NCBI GenBank assembly: GCA_900549805.1
Contig: URPV01000005.1
Location: 1-44,736 of the forward strand
Length of the DNA: 44,736 nucleotides
From: an uncultured Veillonella sp.
GTDB lineage: Bacteria; Bacillota; Negativicutes; Veillonellales; Veillonellaceae
Reading direction: 5' to 3'
Every line of letters begins with the position of its first letter. Within the stretch, counting starts at the first letter, position 1. This document shows positions 8,705 to 17,340 of the stretch, one piece after another. Below the pieces are notes generated by a model. It was not told where the DNA came from. It searched no databases and saw nothing but the letters and a program-made list of their open reading frames with translations. The position numbers and the translations under genes are program-made.

Positions 8705-9778
8705 ATGAGCCAAGTAAAAAATATCGTATTGATTCCTGGTGATGGGATTGGTACTGAAATTTGTGATGTAGCTCGCAAGGTCTTGGATAAGGCCTTCCAA
8801 AAGGCTGGTGTCACAGCTAACTGGATTGAGAAAAAAGCAGGGGGTGCCTCTATCGATGAGTTTGGCGTCCCTTTGACAGAGGATACCATCAATGCTTGTA
8901 AGGATGCTGATACGGTCCTCTTGGGCGCCGTTGGCGGCCCTAAGTGGGATAACCTAGATCCTGCTATTCGCCCAGAAAAGGCTATCTTGGGCCTGCGCAA
9001 GGCCTTGGGCCTCTTCTGTAACTTGCGGCCTGTTAAAATTTATCCAGCCCTCAAGGAATATTCTCCTTTGAAGCCAGACTTGGTAGAGGATGTAGACTTT
9101 GTTATTGTCCGCGAGTTGACTGGTGGCATTTATTTCGGCGAGCGGGAAGAAGCACAGGGGCAGGGGCCTGAGGAATTCGCTTGGGACAAGGAAACCTATG
9201 CCCGCTATGAAATCGAACGAATCATGGATGTGGCTATGGAAACGGCCCGTAAACGTAATAAAAAGGTGGTTTCTGTAGATAAGGCTAATGTCTTGGCTTC
9301 TAGCCGCTTGTGGCGGACTATTGCCAAGGAAAAGGCAGAGGCTAATAAGGACATCGCTGTGGATTATTACTATGTAGATAATACGGCTCAACAATTGGTT
9401 GTTCGTCCATCCCAATTTGACGTTATCGTAACGACAAACCTCTTTGGCGATATCCTCTCCGATGAAGGGGCTGTTATCTCTGGTTCTATTGGCCTTTTAC
9501 CATCGGCTTCTATGGGCACTGGTACGGCTCTCTATGAACCCATTCATGGGTCTGCGCCGGATATCATGGGCCAAAATTTGGCCAACCCATTAGGGACGAT
9601 CCTATCTGCGGCTATGATGTGCCGCCATTCCTTGGATCTTCCACAAGTGGCTGATGCTATTGAAAACGCTGTAGAAGCTGTCTTGAATGACGGTTATCGG
9701 ACTGGTGATATCTACCGTGAAGGCCTCAAAAAGGTGGGCACTGTAGAAATGGGCCAGGCTGTTATGGACCGTTTGTAA
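8705..9778 (+). CDS. leuB: 3-isopropylmalate dehydrogenase
   Basis: A 357-residue NAD+-dependent decarboxylating dehydrogenase giving 2-oxoisocaproate, the last specific step before leucine. The motifs IPGDGIG, LRPVKIYP, RELTGGIYFG, KANVLASSRLWR, NLFGDILSDEG and EPIHGSAPDIMG cover substrate, metal and cofactor sites of the family. ATG 8705 follows AGAGGAG. It is the last gene of the leu operon, which ends at a strong hairpin (9791-9828). No ilv genes are present in the window, so the 2-oxoisovalerate supply is encoded elsewhere. Confidence 0.95.
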   Translation: MSQVKNIVLIPGDGIGTEICDVARKVLDKAFQKAGVTANWIEKKAGGASIDEFGVPLTEDTINACKDADTVLLGAVGGPKWDNLDPAIRPEKAILGLRKALGLFCNLRPVKIYPALKEYSPLKPDLVEDVDFVIVRELTGGIYFGEREEAQGQGPEEFAWDKETYARYEIERIMDVAMETARKRNKKVVSVDKANVLASSRLWRTIAKEKAEANKDIAVDYYYVDNTAQQLVVRPSQFDVIVTTNLFGDILSDEGAVISGSIGLLPSASMGTGTALYEPIHGSAPDIMGQNLANPLGTILSAAMMCRHSLDLPQVADAIENAVEAVLNDGYRTGDIYREGLKKVGTVEMGQAVMDRL

Positions 9779-9790
9779 GAGGCGCTATTA

Positions 9791-9828
9791 AAAAAGGCGA
9801 TGGAGCTGTGTGCCTCATCGCCTTTTTA
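9791..9828 (+). terminator. Terminator of the leu operon
   Basis: AAAAAGGCGATG (9791-9802) pairs with CATCGCCTTTTT (9816-9827). The A/T flanks could also allow minus-strand termination. Confidence 0.85.
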
Positions 9829-9832
9829 CTGC

Positions 9833-9869
9833 AAAAAAAAGGGAGTTCTATCATCGATAGGACTCCCTT
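9833..9869 (-). terminator. Terminator of panE
   Basis: A 14-bp near-perfect hairpin (9839-9869, arms AAGGGAGTTCTATC and GATAGGACTCCCTT). Read on the minus strand it is followed by a run of eight T, so it serves the convergent panE gene. Confidence 0.85.
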
Positions 9870-9877
9870 ATAAATGG

Positions 9878-10795
9878 TTAATTATTTTTGTAATTTTCGT
9901 AAGCCTTTTGGAAAATTGGTGTAGGAACGCCTAATTCTTTCCCCTTTTTCACCACATAGCCCACCATGAGGTCTAGTTCTGTATCTTGAGGCTGTTTGCC
10001 AGATACTAAATCCCGGTAGAGGGAGGTAATAGTATCGTCGGGGCTAGTTAAGAATTTATCCTTAATGGTTTCAATGTAGGATTGGTGCATGATGACACCT
10101 GCTTCAGCAGCCACTTCATGGATCTCGCGGTAGGCTCCATCCACGATTGCCTGGTAGTTAGGTTGGCTCTTAACATAGCCTGTATTGCCCTTGCAGTAGC
10201 AGAGAATGGCTGACATAGTGCCGGTGATGGCCAGTTTTTTCCAGGAGGCTAATTCGATATCCTGGGTTACTTCCGTTTCTAGGCCTGCCTCTGTGAGCAT
10301 ATGGGCAATGGCTTGGAAGAATTCAGGATTTTGTCCTCCTTGAAGGCCAAAGCGGATATCGCAAGGGCCACCGTCTTGGACTATATGGCCAGGTTCTTCT
10401 ACATGGCTAAAGGTGCGGATGATACCGTCGGCTAGGATACAAGGAGGCAGGTGGTCTTTGAGTTGGTCTGATACAAGGACCCCATTGAGGAGGGGGATGA
10501 CTATGGTGTTTGGACCCACCATAGGAGCTAGGTCTTGGCAGACCTCTTTTAGGTGGTCCCCCTTAGTGCAGAGGAAGACTAGGTCTACTTGGCCAATGGC
10601 TTGTGGGTTATGAGAAACCATTTTAGGTTTTACAAGTATGTTGCCTAGTTTGGCAGAATCTAACCGAAGACCCTTGTGGGCAATGGCCTCCTCCGTAGCG
10701 CCGCGGGCGTAGAAGTAGATATTATCATAATGGTTAGCTAAGGCGCCACCAACTAGGCCGCCGATACCGCCGATGCCGAAGATTAAGACTTTCAT
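9878..10795 (-). CDS. panE: 2-dehydropantoate 2-reductase (ketopantoate reductase)
   Basis: A 305-residue ApbA/PanE-family protein that reduces ketopantoate to pantoate with NADPH for coenzyme A synthesis. It has the N-terminal Rossmann motif IFGIGGIGGLVGG, CTKGDHLKEV, the IPLLNGV segment and the C-terminal helical domain with the lysine region SWKKLAITG. I start it at the ATG complementary to 10793-10795, which has AAGGAG about 9 nt upstream; a longer reading to 10852 lacks a ribosome binding site. No panB/panC genes are adjacent, so another 2-oxoacid reductase role cannot be excluded. Its promoter region carries a palindrome shared with gltB. Confidence 0.82.
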   Translation of the reverse strand: MKVLIFGIGGIGGLVGGALANHYDNIYFYARGATEEAIAHKGLRLDSAKLGNILVKPKMVSHNPQAIGQVDLVFLCTKGDHLKEVCQDLAPMVGPNTIVIPLLNGVLVSDQLKDHLPPCILADGIIRTFSHVEEPGHIVQDGGPCDIRFGLQGGQNPEFFQAIAHMLTEAGLETEVTQDIELASWKKLAITGTMSAILCYCKGNTGYVKSQPNYQAIVDGAYREIHEVAAEAGVIMHQSYIETIKDKFLTSPDDTITSLYRDLVSGKQPQDTELDLMVGYVVKKGKELGVPTPIFQKAYENYKNN

Positions 10796-10880
10796 AGGAT
10801 TATTCTCCTTATCCATTAGGCCTGTGGCCTTATAGCTTGTAGTGTATGGCACATGGCCATGTTTATATCAATCTATATTC

Positions 10881-10889
10881 AGTATAGCA
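10881..10889 (-). promoter_or_regulatory. Extended -10 promoter element of panE
   Basis: Read on the minus strand, TGCTATACT forms an extended -10 element without a good -35. The palindrome ATGTATACAT lies 31 nt upstream (10921-10930), the same layout as at gltB. Confidence 0.6.
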
Positions 10890-10920
10890 AAGACCTATAT
10901 TTTTTCATATGTAAAGAGAA

Positions 10921-10930
10921 ATGTATACAT
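10921..10930. promoter_or_regulatory. Palindromic candidate operator ATGTATACAT (panE / DASS intergenic)
   Basis: A perfect 10-bp palindrome between divergent panE and the DASS transporter. The same 10-mer occurs at 27238-27247 in front of gltB, at nearly the same distance from an identical TGCTATACT element. The binding protein is unknown. Confidence 0.5.
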
Positions 10931-10983
10931 AGGACTTAGCTGTGATAAAATTAATAATTATTGTGTTTTGTAAAGGAATGACT

Positions 10984-12393
10984 ATGGTAACAAGATCTCA
11001 ATTATTGAAAATGCTAGTAGTCATCGCCTTCGGTGCCATTCTCTGGTTCTTGCCTCATACGGAGGCCATTAATCCGCAAGGTTGGCATCTCTTGGCGGTA
11101 TTCGCAGCGACAATTTTATCATTTATTCTTCGTCCTTGGCCTATCGGTGTTATGGCCTTCTTCGGTATTGCATTTGCCGTTGGGACTCATACCATCGAGA
11201 TGAAAGAGGCCCTAGGTGGCTATACGGATGCCAATGTTTGGCTTATCGTATCCGCCGTATTCTTCTCCCGGGGCCTTATCAACTCAGGCTTGGGCAAGCG
11301 GATTGCCTACACCCTTATCAAGTACTTTGGGACCAGCTCCCTCAAGTTGGCCTATGCCTTGGCTATGACAGACCTCATCATCTCGCCGGCAACCCCATCT
11401 AATACGGCTCGAGGTGGGGGGATCATTTATCCAATCGTTCAGAATATTTCCCTCTGCTTCGGTTCTCGCCCTGGGGAAACAGCACGCAAGATTGGGGCCT
11501 ACCTCATGACCACAGCTCACACGGTTAACACCTGTACGGTAACGGTTTTCTTGACGGCCTGCTCCGGCAATCTCCTCATCACTTCCTTGGGGGCCAAGCT
11601 TTTTGGTTATGAAGTAACCTGGATGGGGTGGCTCATGGCTGGGGCCTTGCCTGGTCTCGTGTCTATGTTGGTCATGCCTTACTATATCTACAAGATCTAC
11701 CCTCCAGAGATTAAGGAAACCCCAGAGGCCCGTACTATGGCTGAGCGAGAACTAGAGGCCTTGGGTCCTATTACCAAGATAGAAAAGTATGTGGCTGCTA
11801 TCTTCGTAGGTTGTATCATCCTCTGGTCTACCACGACTTTGACCCATTTACACCCAACGGTTATCGCCATCTTCGGGGTTTTAGCATGCATCGTTACTGG
11901 TTGCTTGTCTTGGGATGATATCCTCAGTGAAAAGCAAGGCTGGGACATCCTCATCTGGATGGGGACCTTGGTTTGTATGGCCGGCCTCTTGGGTAAGTTT
12001 GGTGTGGTGAAAGCCTTCGCCGATTTCGTAAAGCTCCACTTGGAAGGCATGGACTGGCGCTATGCGGCGGTTATCATCTCTGCTGTATTCGTCTATTCTC
12101 AATACTTCTTCGCATCTGGTACGGCTCGTATTACGGCCCTCTTCTCGGCCTTGGCTTCTATCATGGTAGCCTTAGGGGCGCCGATCTATTATGTCATCAT
12201 GATGTTCGGTCTCATGAACTCTCCTGGTTGTACCTTGACCCACTATTCTTCAGGGGTAACGCCAATCTTCTTCGGATCTGGCTATGTGCCACAGGGGACC
12301 TGGTGGCGGGTGGGCTTCCTCATCTCCGTCGTCTCTTACATCATTCACTTTGGGTTAGGATCGTTGGGGATCTGGGCCTTTGGCCTAATTTAA
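10984..12393 (+). CDS. DASS-family anion:Na+ symporter/antiporter (CitT/TtdT-like)
   Basis: A 469-residue polytopic membrane protein with about 12 hydrophobic segments, matching the divalent anion:sodium symporter family. The SNT signature is seen in SPATPSNTARGGG near residue 139, with a second related SGTAR motif near 378; these form the cation/carboxylate site in the family. Relatives exchange citrate, tartrate, malate, 2-oxoglutarate or succinate. In an organism with fumarate reductase, a dicarboxylate exchanger is plausible, but the substrate cannot be read from sequence. ATG 10984 has AAAGG 7 nt upstream; ATG 10978 is too close to it. Confidence 0.87.
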   Translation: MVTRSQLLKMLVVIAFGAILWFLPHTEAINPQGWHLLAVFAATILSFILRPWPIGVMAFFGIAFAVGTHTIEMKEALGGYTDANVWLIVSAVFFSRGLINSGLGKRIAYTLIKYFGTSSLKLAYALAMTDLIISPATPSNTARGGGIIYPIVQNISLCFGSRPGETARKIGAYLMTTAHTVNTCTVTVFLTACSGNLLITSLGAKLFGYEVTWMGWLMAGALPGLVSMLVMPYYIYKIYPPEIKETPEARTMAERELEALGPITKIEKYVAAIFVGCIILWSTTTLTHLHPTVIAIFGVLACIVTGCLSWDDILSEKQGWDILIWMGTLVCMAGLLGKFGVVKAFADFVKLHLEGMDWRYAAVIISAVFVYSQYFFASGTARITALFSALASIMVALGAPIYYVIMMFGLMNSPGCTLTHYSSGVTPIFFGSGYVPQGTWWRVGFLISVVSYIIHFGLGSLGIWAFGLI

Positions 12394-12446
12394 TACTAGA
12401 CAGTCTCTCTACTTTAAAGTCTTCTTCTAATCTATTAGATTGTGGA

Positions 12447-12476
12447 ACCTTCTCTTAGGTGGAGAGGCTTTTTTAT
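12447..12476 (+). terminator. Probable terminator after the DASS transporter
   Basis: An imperfect CCTTCTC / GAGAGG hairpin followed by CTTTTTT. It is weaker than the others in the window. Confidence 0.5.
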
Positions 12477-12615
12477 GCCTCACAAGAGGTGGGTCTAACT
12501 CTGTCCCACCTGGGCCAAGTAAAGATAAAAAAGATTGTGCACTGCCTATCCTTGTAGACTAGATTAGAGGGGCGTATGATGACCTTGTAATTGTTTTGTC
12601 TTGGGAGGTGAAGGT

Positions 12616-12891
12616 ATGACACAAGACCTACATATGAATATGTCCTACATGATTGATTTGCACAAACTCTTGCTAGACTGGCGCCATTGTATGGGATTAT
12701 CCCAGGGGGAAATCGCCCGGCGGACCCAGCTAGACCAGTCCTACATATCCATGATTGAGCGAGGCGTGGTGGATATACGCCTATCGACCTTGGAACGGAT
12801 TTTAGAGGGCTTTCAGTTGGAGGCTGTGGAATTTCTTCAGGGACCTCAAGACAATAAGGAGAAAGAGGCCTCTTCAGATGGAGAGGACTAA
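12616..12891 (+). CDS. Small XRE-family helix-turn-helix regulator
   Basis: A 91-residue protein that is almost entirely a Cro/C1-type HTH domain: the DWRHCMGLSQGEIARRTQLD core, then QSYISMIERG as recognition helix, followed by a short acidic tail. ATG 12616 has GGAGG 7 nt upstream (12604-12608). Such short XRE proteins bind DNA as dimers and usually act locally. It lies 133 bp before pta, which has its own promoter, and follows a roughly 220-bp gap containing a terminator and a hairpin (AGGTGGG/CCCACCT near 12487-12511). Its target is unknown. Confidence 0.85.
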   Translation: MTQDLHMNMSYMIDLHKLLLDWRHCMGLSQGEIARRTQLDQSYISMIERGVVDIRLSTLERILEGFQLEAVEFLQGPQDNKEKEASSDGED

Positions 12892-12946
12892 GTTCTATCT
12901 AGAAAAATTATTGATTGCATTAGAAGTTACTTCCATGAGTGAATCG

Positions 12947-12974
12947 TTTACAAAGCCTGTATATTTGGTATAAT
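12947..12974 (+). promoter_or_regulatory. Promoter of pta
   Basis: TTTACA (12947-12952), a 16-nt spacer, then TATAAT (12969-12974). It is followed by a leader of about 45 nt and a GGAGG site before the GTG start. Confidence 0.75.
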
Positions 12975-13024
12975 CATAGCTAGAGTAAGACGATTTTCCG
13001 TCAATTAATAAGGAGGCTTTAATC

Positions 13025-14026
13025 GTGGACTTGATTCAACAATTAAAAGACAAAGTAAAAGGCGCTAACAAACGCATTGCATTACCAGAAGCAACAGATG
13101 CTCGCGTGCTCCAAGCGGCTGTCCAAATTACTAAAGAAGGTTTTGCTGTGCCAGTATTGGTTGGCGACGAAGCAGCTATCAAAGCTGCAGCTGCTAAAGA
13201 AGGCGTAAACATCGACGGCATCGAAATCATCAGCCCTGAAAACTTCGATCGTTTCCAAGAAGGCGTTGATACATTCGTTGAATTGCGCGCTAAAAAAGGT
13301 ATGACACCTGAAAAAGCAACACAAACCTTGCATAATGACCTCTTCCTCGGTGCTATGCTCGTTCGTTTGGGCGTATGTGATGGTATGGTAGCGGGTTCTG
13401 CTTCCCCAACTGCTAGTGTACTCCGCGCTGCCTTGCAAATCATCGGCACTAAAAAAGGTTCCAAAACCGTTTCCGCTTGCTTCTTCATGTTCACTAAAAC
13501 TCCTCAATATGGCGATGATGGGGTAATGGTATTCGCTGACTGCGGCGTTATTCCTAACCCAACTTCCGAACAATTGTCCGATATCGCTGTATCTTCCGTA
13601 GATAAAGCTCGCAAGGTCTTGGGCTACACTGATCCTCGCGTTGCTTTCTTGTCCTTCTCTACAAAAGGGTCTGCTTCTTCTCCAGAAGTTGATAAAGTTA
13701 TCGAAGCTGTTAACATCACTAAAGAACGCGGTGTTGACTTCGAATTCGATGGCGAAATGCAATTGGATGCTGCTATCGAACCAGTTGTAGCTGCTAAAAA
13801 AGCACCAGATTCCAAGGTTGCTGGTAAAGCAAACGTGGTTATCTTCCCTGACTTGGGCGCTGCTAACATCGGTTATAAATTGGTACAACGCTTCGGCGGT
13901 GCTACTGCCTTGGGCCCATTGATTCAAGGCTTGGCTGCTCCTGTTCACGACTTGTCTCGCGGTTGCTCCGCACAAGATATCGTTGATATTGCTGCTATCG
14001 CAGCAGTAGAAGCATTGGATGCTTAA
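13025..14026 (+). CDS. pta: Phosphate acetyltransferase
   Basis: A 333-residue phosphotransacetylase (short form without the N-terminal DRTGG domain of the E. coli enzyme). It interconverts acetyl-CoA and acetyl phosphate, feeding acetate/ATP formation. Family motifs include RIALPEATDARVLQAA, GMVAGSASPTASVLRAAL, FADCGVIPNPT and VIFPDLGAANIGYKL. The start is GTG 13025, 8 nt after AAGGAGG. Lysine is written mostly AAA, whereas neighbouring genes prefer AAG; with the strong promoter this suggests high expression. No ackA is adjacent. A strong terminator follows, so the transcript is monocistronic. Confidence 0.95.
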   Translation: MDLIQQLKDKVKGANKRIALPEATDARVLQAAVQITKEGFAVPVLVGDEAAIKAAAAKEGVNIDGIEIISPENFDRFQEGVDTFVELRAKKGMTPEKATQTLHNDLFLGAMLVRLGVCDGMVAGSASPTASVLRAALQIIGTKKGSKTVSACFFMFTKTPQYGDDGVMVFADCGVIPNPTSEQLSDIAVSSVDKARKVLGYTDPRVAFLSFSTKGSASSPEVDKVIEAVNITKERGVDFEFDGEMQLDAAIEPVVAAKKAPDSKVAGKANVVIFPDLGAANIGYKLVQRFGGATALGPLIQGLAAPVHDLSRGCSAQDIVDIAAIAAVEALDA

Positions 14027-14055
14027 TTTCATAAGCTTTCTCCAAAAGATTCTAT

Positions 14056-14085
14056 AAAAGACGAGCCTTAGGGCTCGTCTTTTTT
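14056..14085 (+). terminator. Terminator of pta
   Basis: AAAAGACGAGCC (14056-14067), a TTA loop, GGCTCGTCTTTT and a T run. Confidence 0.92.
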
Positions 14086-14134
14086 GCTATAATAGAATAA
14101 TGATAGCTTTTCTTATTATCTATGGGGAAGAATT

Positions 14135-14845
14135 ATGAGACTGTATTTTCTGCACCATTCTGGCTTTATGCTAGATGATGGCTGCCGTTGTTATATATTT
14201 GATTACTATAAAGATCCTAAAGGATTAGTTAAGGGGGCCTTTGATCAGGGGCGAGAACTCTGGTTCTTTGTCTCTCATGTCCACTTTGATCACTATAATG
14301 AAGCTATTAAGGAATTTAGTTCCCCTAAGACCCGCTACATAGTTCACAAGGATGTACATATGGGTGGTGGATTTATGGTGACTTCTATGGTCCCAGGAGA
14401 CAAGGTGGTTTTGCCGGGCCTTGTGGAAGCGGATGACCCTGAGGTATCCATTGAGATGTTTGGGTCTACGGATTGTGGTGGATCTTTCCTAGTCCGGGTG
14501 TCAGGAAAGACCATCTTCCACGCAGGTGACCTTAACTGGTGGCACTGGTTAGGGGATAGTCTTGATAACCTCAAGGAGGCTAAGGCCTTAGCTTGGACTG
14601 AGCTAGGTAAGCTCCAGGGCTTACAGGTTGATTATGCCATGTTCCCAGTGGACAACCGACTGGAGGAGGCCATGGAGTGGGGCCTTATTGAATTCCTCCG
14701 CCGGGTGACCGTGACTGGCCTTTTGGTTCCCATGCACCTCAACGGGCCTGCTTGGCAACCGTCTACCTATTATGGTGCTTTATTTGGGCAGGTGCCCCTT
14801 TGGAATGTATCCTTGGATGGAGATAGTATATGCGTCGACCAATAG
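14135..14845 (+). CDS. MBL-fold metallohydrolase
   Basis: A 236-residue protein of the metallo-beta-lactamase superfamily. The metal-binding signature HVHFDH is at about residues 48-53, with a further candidate ligand in FHAGDLNWWHW. The FGSTDCGGSFLV stretch resembles the UlaG/RomA-like branch, whose members act on diverse phosphoesters or lactones, so the substrate is not predictable. It begins a close-packed operon: its last 16 bp overlap the first DUF445 gene. Start ATG 14135 follows a GGGGAAG site. Confidence 0.82.
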   Translation: MRLYFLHHSGFMLDDGCRCYIFDYYKDPKGLVKGAFDQGRELWFFVSHVHFDHYNEAIKEFSSPKTRYIVHKDVHMGGGFMVTSMVPGDKVVLPGLVEADDPEVSIEMFGSTDCGGSFLVRVSGKTIFHAGDLNWWHWLGDSLDNLKEAKALAWTELGKLQGLQVDYAMFPVDNRLEEAMEWGLIEFLRRVTVTGLLVPMHLNGPAWQPSTYYGALFGQVPLWNVSLDGDSICVDQ

Positions 14846-16053
14846 CCAATATTATATTGGGCCTAGCTGCCTTGGTGACCCTCATAGCCTACCCTTGGCG
14901 GCAGGATCTGTGGGGGGGCCTCCTCTTCCATATTGGTGGGGCCGCTACCATAGGTGGCCTGGCTGACTGGTATGCGGTGACAGCACTCTTCAAGAAGCCT
15001 TTGGGGATTTCCTTTAAGACTGAGCTCATACCTCGCAACCGCCAACGCTTGGTGGATATGGCTCAAACCATGTTAACGGAGGAACTTCTACGAGTCTCCC
15101 ACATGTACCAAATCATTAAAAAGGAACATGTCTTGGTTCGCCTCCTAGGTTTTTTCTTATCTCCTAGTGGTAAGGATCAAGTCCGTCAAACCTGCTTAAA
15201 CTTGGGAAAAGATCTTCTACCCGGCTTAGATTGGTCTCCTATCAGTCGTGAGGCCCATATTCTAGCTAAGGAGGCCGTGGGATCCTGGCGGATTACCCCT
15301 CTTTTAGCCCAATTTGGACGGGCCCTCTTGGAACCTAAAACCTTGGGCATCCTATGGCTTCACTTTAACCGAGTCTGCCAAAAGGTGATCATCTCTAATG
15401 CGATACGGCCCTATTTGATCCGCATCGTGGAGGCCATTCTCAACCGTTATAGCGGGGTCTCCTTCGCTCGGGGTTTTCTCTTGGCTTTTTCCGACTCCCT
15501 ATCACCGGATAAGTTGGTTAGCCTCTTTCAATCTAAGGCCTTGGATTACCTACAGGCCAACGAATCTCTAAATTCACCGCTAGGCTCTTATTTCACTAAG
15601 CAAGTGGCCAAGGTGGTAGATAATTTCGAGTCCAATCAACAGTGGCAGGATTTCATTGAAGACCACAAAAATAAGTACCTCCGCACCTCTATTGATCGTT
15701 GGATAGAGGGCCTAGCTAAGGGGGGGCCAGAGGCCTTTGAAAGTCTCTTAGATCAAGCTCTAGTCTATGGTCATAAGTGGGGGGAAAAGCTCCTAGATGA
15801 CCAGGAAGGGCAGGTCCCTGTGGAACGCTTTCTCCTCTTCCGCTTGGTGCCAGCCCTCCAAAAGATTCATACCTATATTGGCCATATGGTGGGGCAGGAG
15901 TTGGAATCCTATTCCGGTCAAGACATGGCCCATATGGTTAAGTCTCGTCTCTACTACGATTTACAAATGGTTCGGGTCAACGGGTCCGTGGTGGGCGCCT
16001 TCCTAGGCGGCCTTATCTACGGCCTGACCCTCTTAGTTAAGGGGGTGATTTAG
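14830..16053 (+). CDS. DUF445 membrane-anchored protein (copy 1)
   Basis: A 407-residue DUF445 protein. It has an N-terminal hydrophobic segment (about 3-20), the conserved GGLADWYAVTALFKKPLG followed by LIPRNRQRL, a long charged alpha-helical middle, and a C-terminal hydrophobic helix near 385-405. The family has no proven function; the layout suggests a large soluble domain tethered to the membrane at both ends. It overlaps the MBL gene and abuts a second DUF445 gene, consistent with coupled translation. Confidence 0.85.
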   Translation: MRRPIANIILGLAALVTLIAYPWRQDLWGGLLFHIGGAATIGGLADWYAVTALFKKPLGISFKTELIPRNRQRLVDMAQTMLTEELLRVSHMYQIIKKEHVLVRLLGFFLSPSGKDQVRQTCLNLGKDLLPGLDWSPISREAHILAKEAVGSWRITPLLAQFGRALLEPKTLGILWLHFNRVCQKVIISNAIRPYLIRIVEAILNRYSGVSFARGFLLAFSDSLSPDKLVSLFQSKALDYLQANESLNSPLGSYFTKQVAKVVDNFESNQQWQDFIEDHKNKYLRTSIDRWIEGLAKGGPEAFESLLDQALVYGHKWGEKLLDDQEGQVPVERFLLFRLVPALQKIHTYIGHMVGQELESYSGQDMAHMVKSRLYYDLQMVRVNGSVVGAFLGGLIYGLTLLVKGVI

Positions 16054-17340
16054 ATGGCTAAGTATAGTCTTATGCATCGGCGGGCTAACTACCTCTTCGC
16101 CGGTTCTGCCATCCTCTTTGCCTTGGTTTGGATAGGTCAGTTTTACCTATCTGGATCCTGGTACGATGCCCTCTACTGGGTGTCTCAATCAGCCCTTATC
16201 GGGTCTGTAGCGGATTGGTTTGCCGTATCGGCTCTCTTTAGAAAGCCTTTGGGAATTCCCTTCCATACGGCCCTCATTCCCCGCAATCGGGACCGTTTTA
16301 TTCGGGGGACGATTAATCTAGTGGAAACTAAGCTCCTCACCAAGGAGCGCTGCCAGGCCATTATGGACAAGATTTCCTTTGTAGACCTCTTGGATAGATA
16401 CCTTAGTTCTAAATCCGGCCAGCGGTCTTTGGCTATCGTTATCGATCAAGCTTTACGGGCCTTTTGGGAATCGCGTAGCCAAGAATCTTGGGCCCACTTA
16501 GGTTCTGATAAGGTCAAGAGTTTCTTGCGGGACCAATCTCTCTTGCCTGTCTTGCAACATACTCTCCTAGACTTGTGCGAACATAACCGCTATGAGTCTA
16601 TGGTGGTAGAAATTATCGAAGCTGTACAGGCCCGCTTGCGGGAACCCGCTCTCCTGTATTGGTTAGCTGCCTTCCTAGAAGAGGAAACGCAAAAGAAGAA
16701 GAAGAACTTCTTGTCGGACTTCCTCATTTCCTTCTCGGAAGCATCGGATGTTATCAATTATGAAGACATGGCTGCTTCTATTCTAGTAGAGGCTCATAGG
16801 ACCTTGGATGCTTGGAAGGAACCTAATAATCCTGAACGCATTGCCTGGCTTCGCCAATGGGTTGGTCCGGTTAAGGGCATGTCTCCTGATTCAGAGGTGG
16901 CCCAATCCTTGAATGGAGCTTGGCGGTCCTGGGTAGAGGGGCTAGATTGGGCAGGCCTCTTGGAAATCCATGTCCTACCTTACCTAGATGCCCTTCTAGG
17001 CAAGGGGAATCAAGAAGGGGCTTCATCCTTGGCCCGCCTCTTGAGCGAGAGCCTTATCAAGCTTTGGGCTAGGCACCGGGACCAAGAGGACTTCCGGATT
17101 AGCTTAGAAGCCAACTTGCACGGCCTAGCTGGTCAAATTCTGGACCAGGCCTATGGCCTCTTGGGCGTCATCATACGTCATGTTTTAGAGGGCTTAACAG
17201 GACAAAAATTTGTTGATTTTATCGAATCTAAGGTGGAGGATGACCTAGCTTGGATTCGTATTAATGGTGCCTTAGTGGGCGGCTTGGGAGGTCTTCTCTT
17301 GTGGGGTCTCCTCAGCCTATTAGATTGGGTGGTAGCGTAA
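16054..17340 (+). CDS. DUF445 membrane-anchored protein (copy 2)
   Basis: A 428-residue DUF445 paralogue that starts immediately after the stop of copy 1. The same landmarks recur: a first hydrophobic helix, GSVADWFAVSALFRKPLG, LIPRNRDRF, a long helical region, and a terminal hydrophobic helix after WIRINGALVGG. The two copies share these anchors but differ widely elsewhere, so the duplication is old. Hetero-oligomer formation is a reasonable guess from the coupling. The next gene begins directly after the TAA. Confidence 0.85.
   Translation: MAKYSLMHRRANYLFAGSAILFALVWIGQFYLSGSWYDALYWVSQSALIGSVADWFAVSALFRKPLGIPFHTALIPRNRDRFIRGTINLVETKLLTKERCQAIMDKISFVDLLDRYLSSKSGQRSLAIVIDQALRAFWESRSQESWAHLGSDKVKSFLRDQSLLPVLQHTLLDLCEHNRYESMVVEIIEAVQARLREPALLYWLAAFLEEETQKKKKNFLSDFLISFSEASDVINYEDMAASILVEAHRTLDAWKEPNNPERIAWLRQWVGPVKGMSPDSEVAQSLNGAWRSWVEGLDWAGLLEIHVLPYLDALLGKGNQEGASSLARLLSESLIKLWARHRDQEDFRISLEANLHGLAGQILDQAYGLLGVIIRHVLEGLTGQKFVDFIESKVEDDLAWIRINGALVGGLGGLLLWGLLSLLDWVVA

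Noticed and set aside
13082..14032. Minus-strand open frame of 316 codons opposite pta
   Set aside because: Shadow of a highly biased gene; it runs through the pta terminator-proximal end and has no ribosome binding site or motif.
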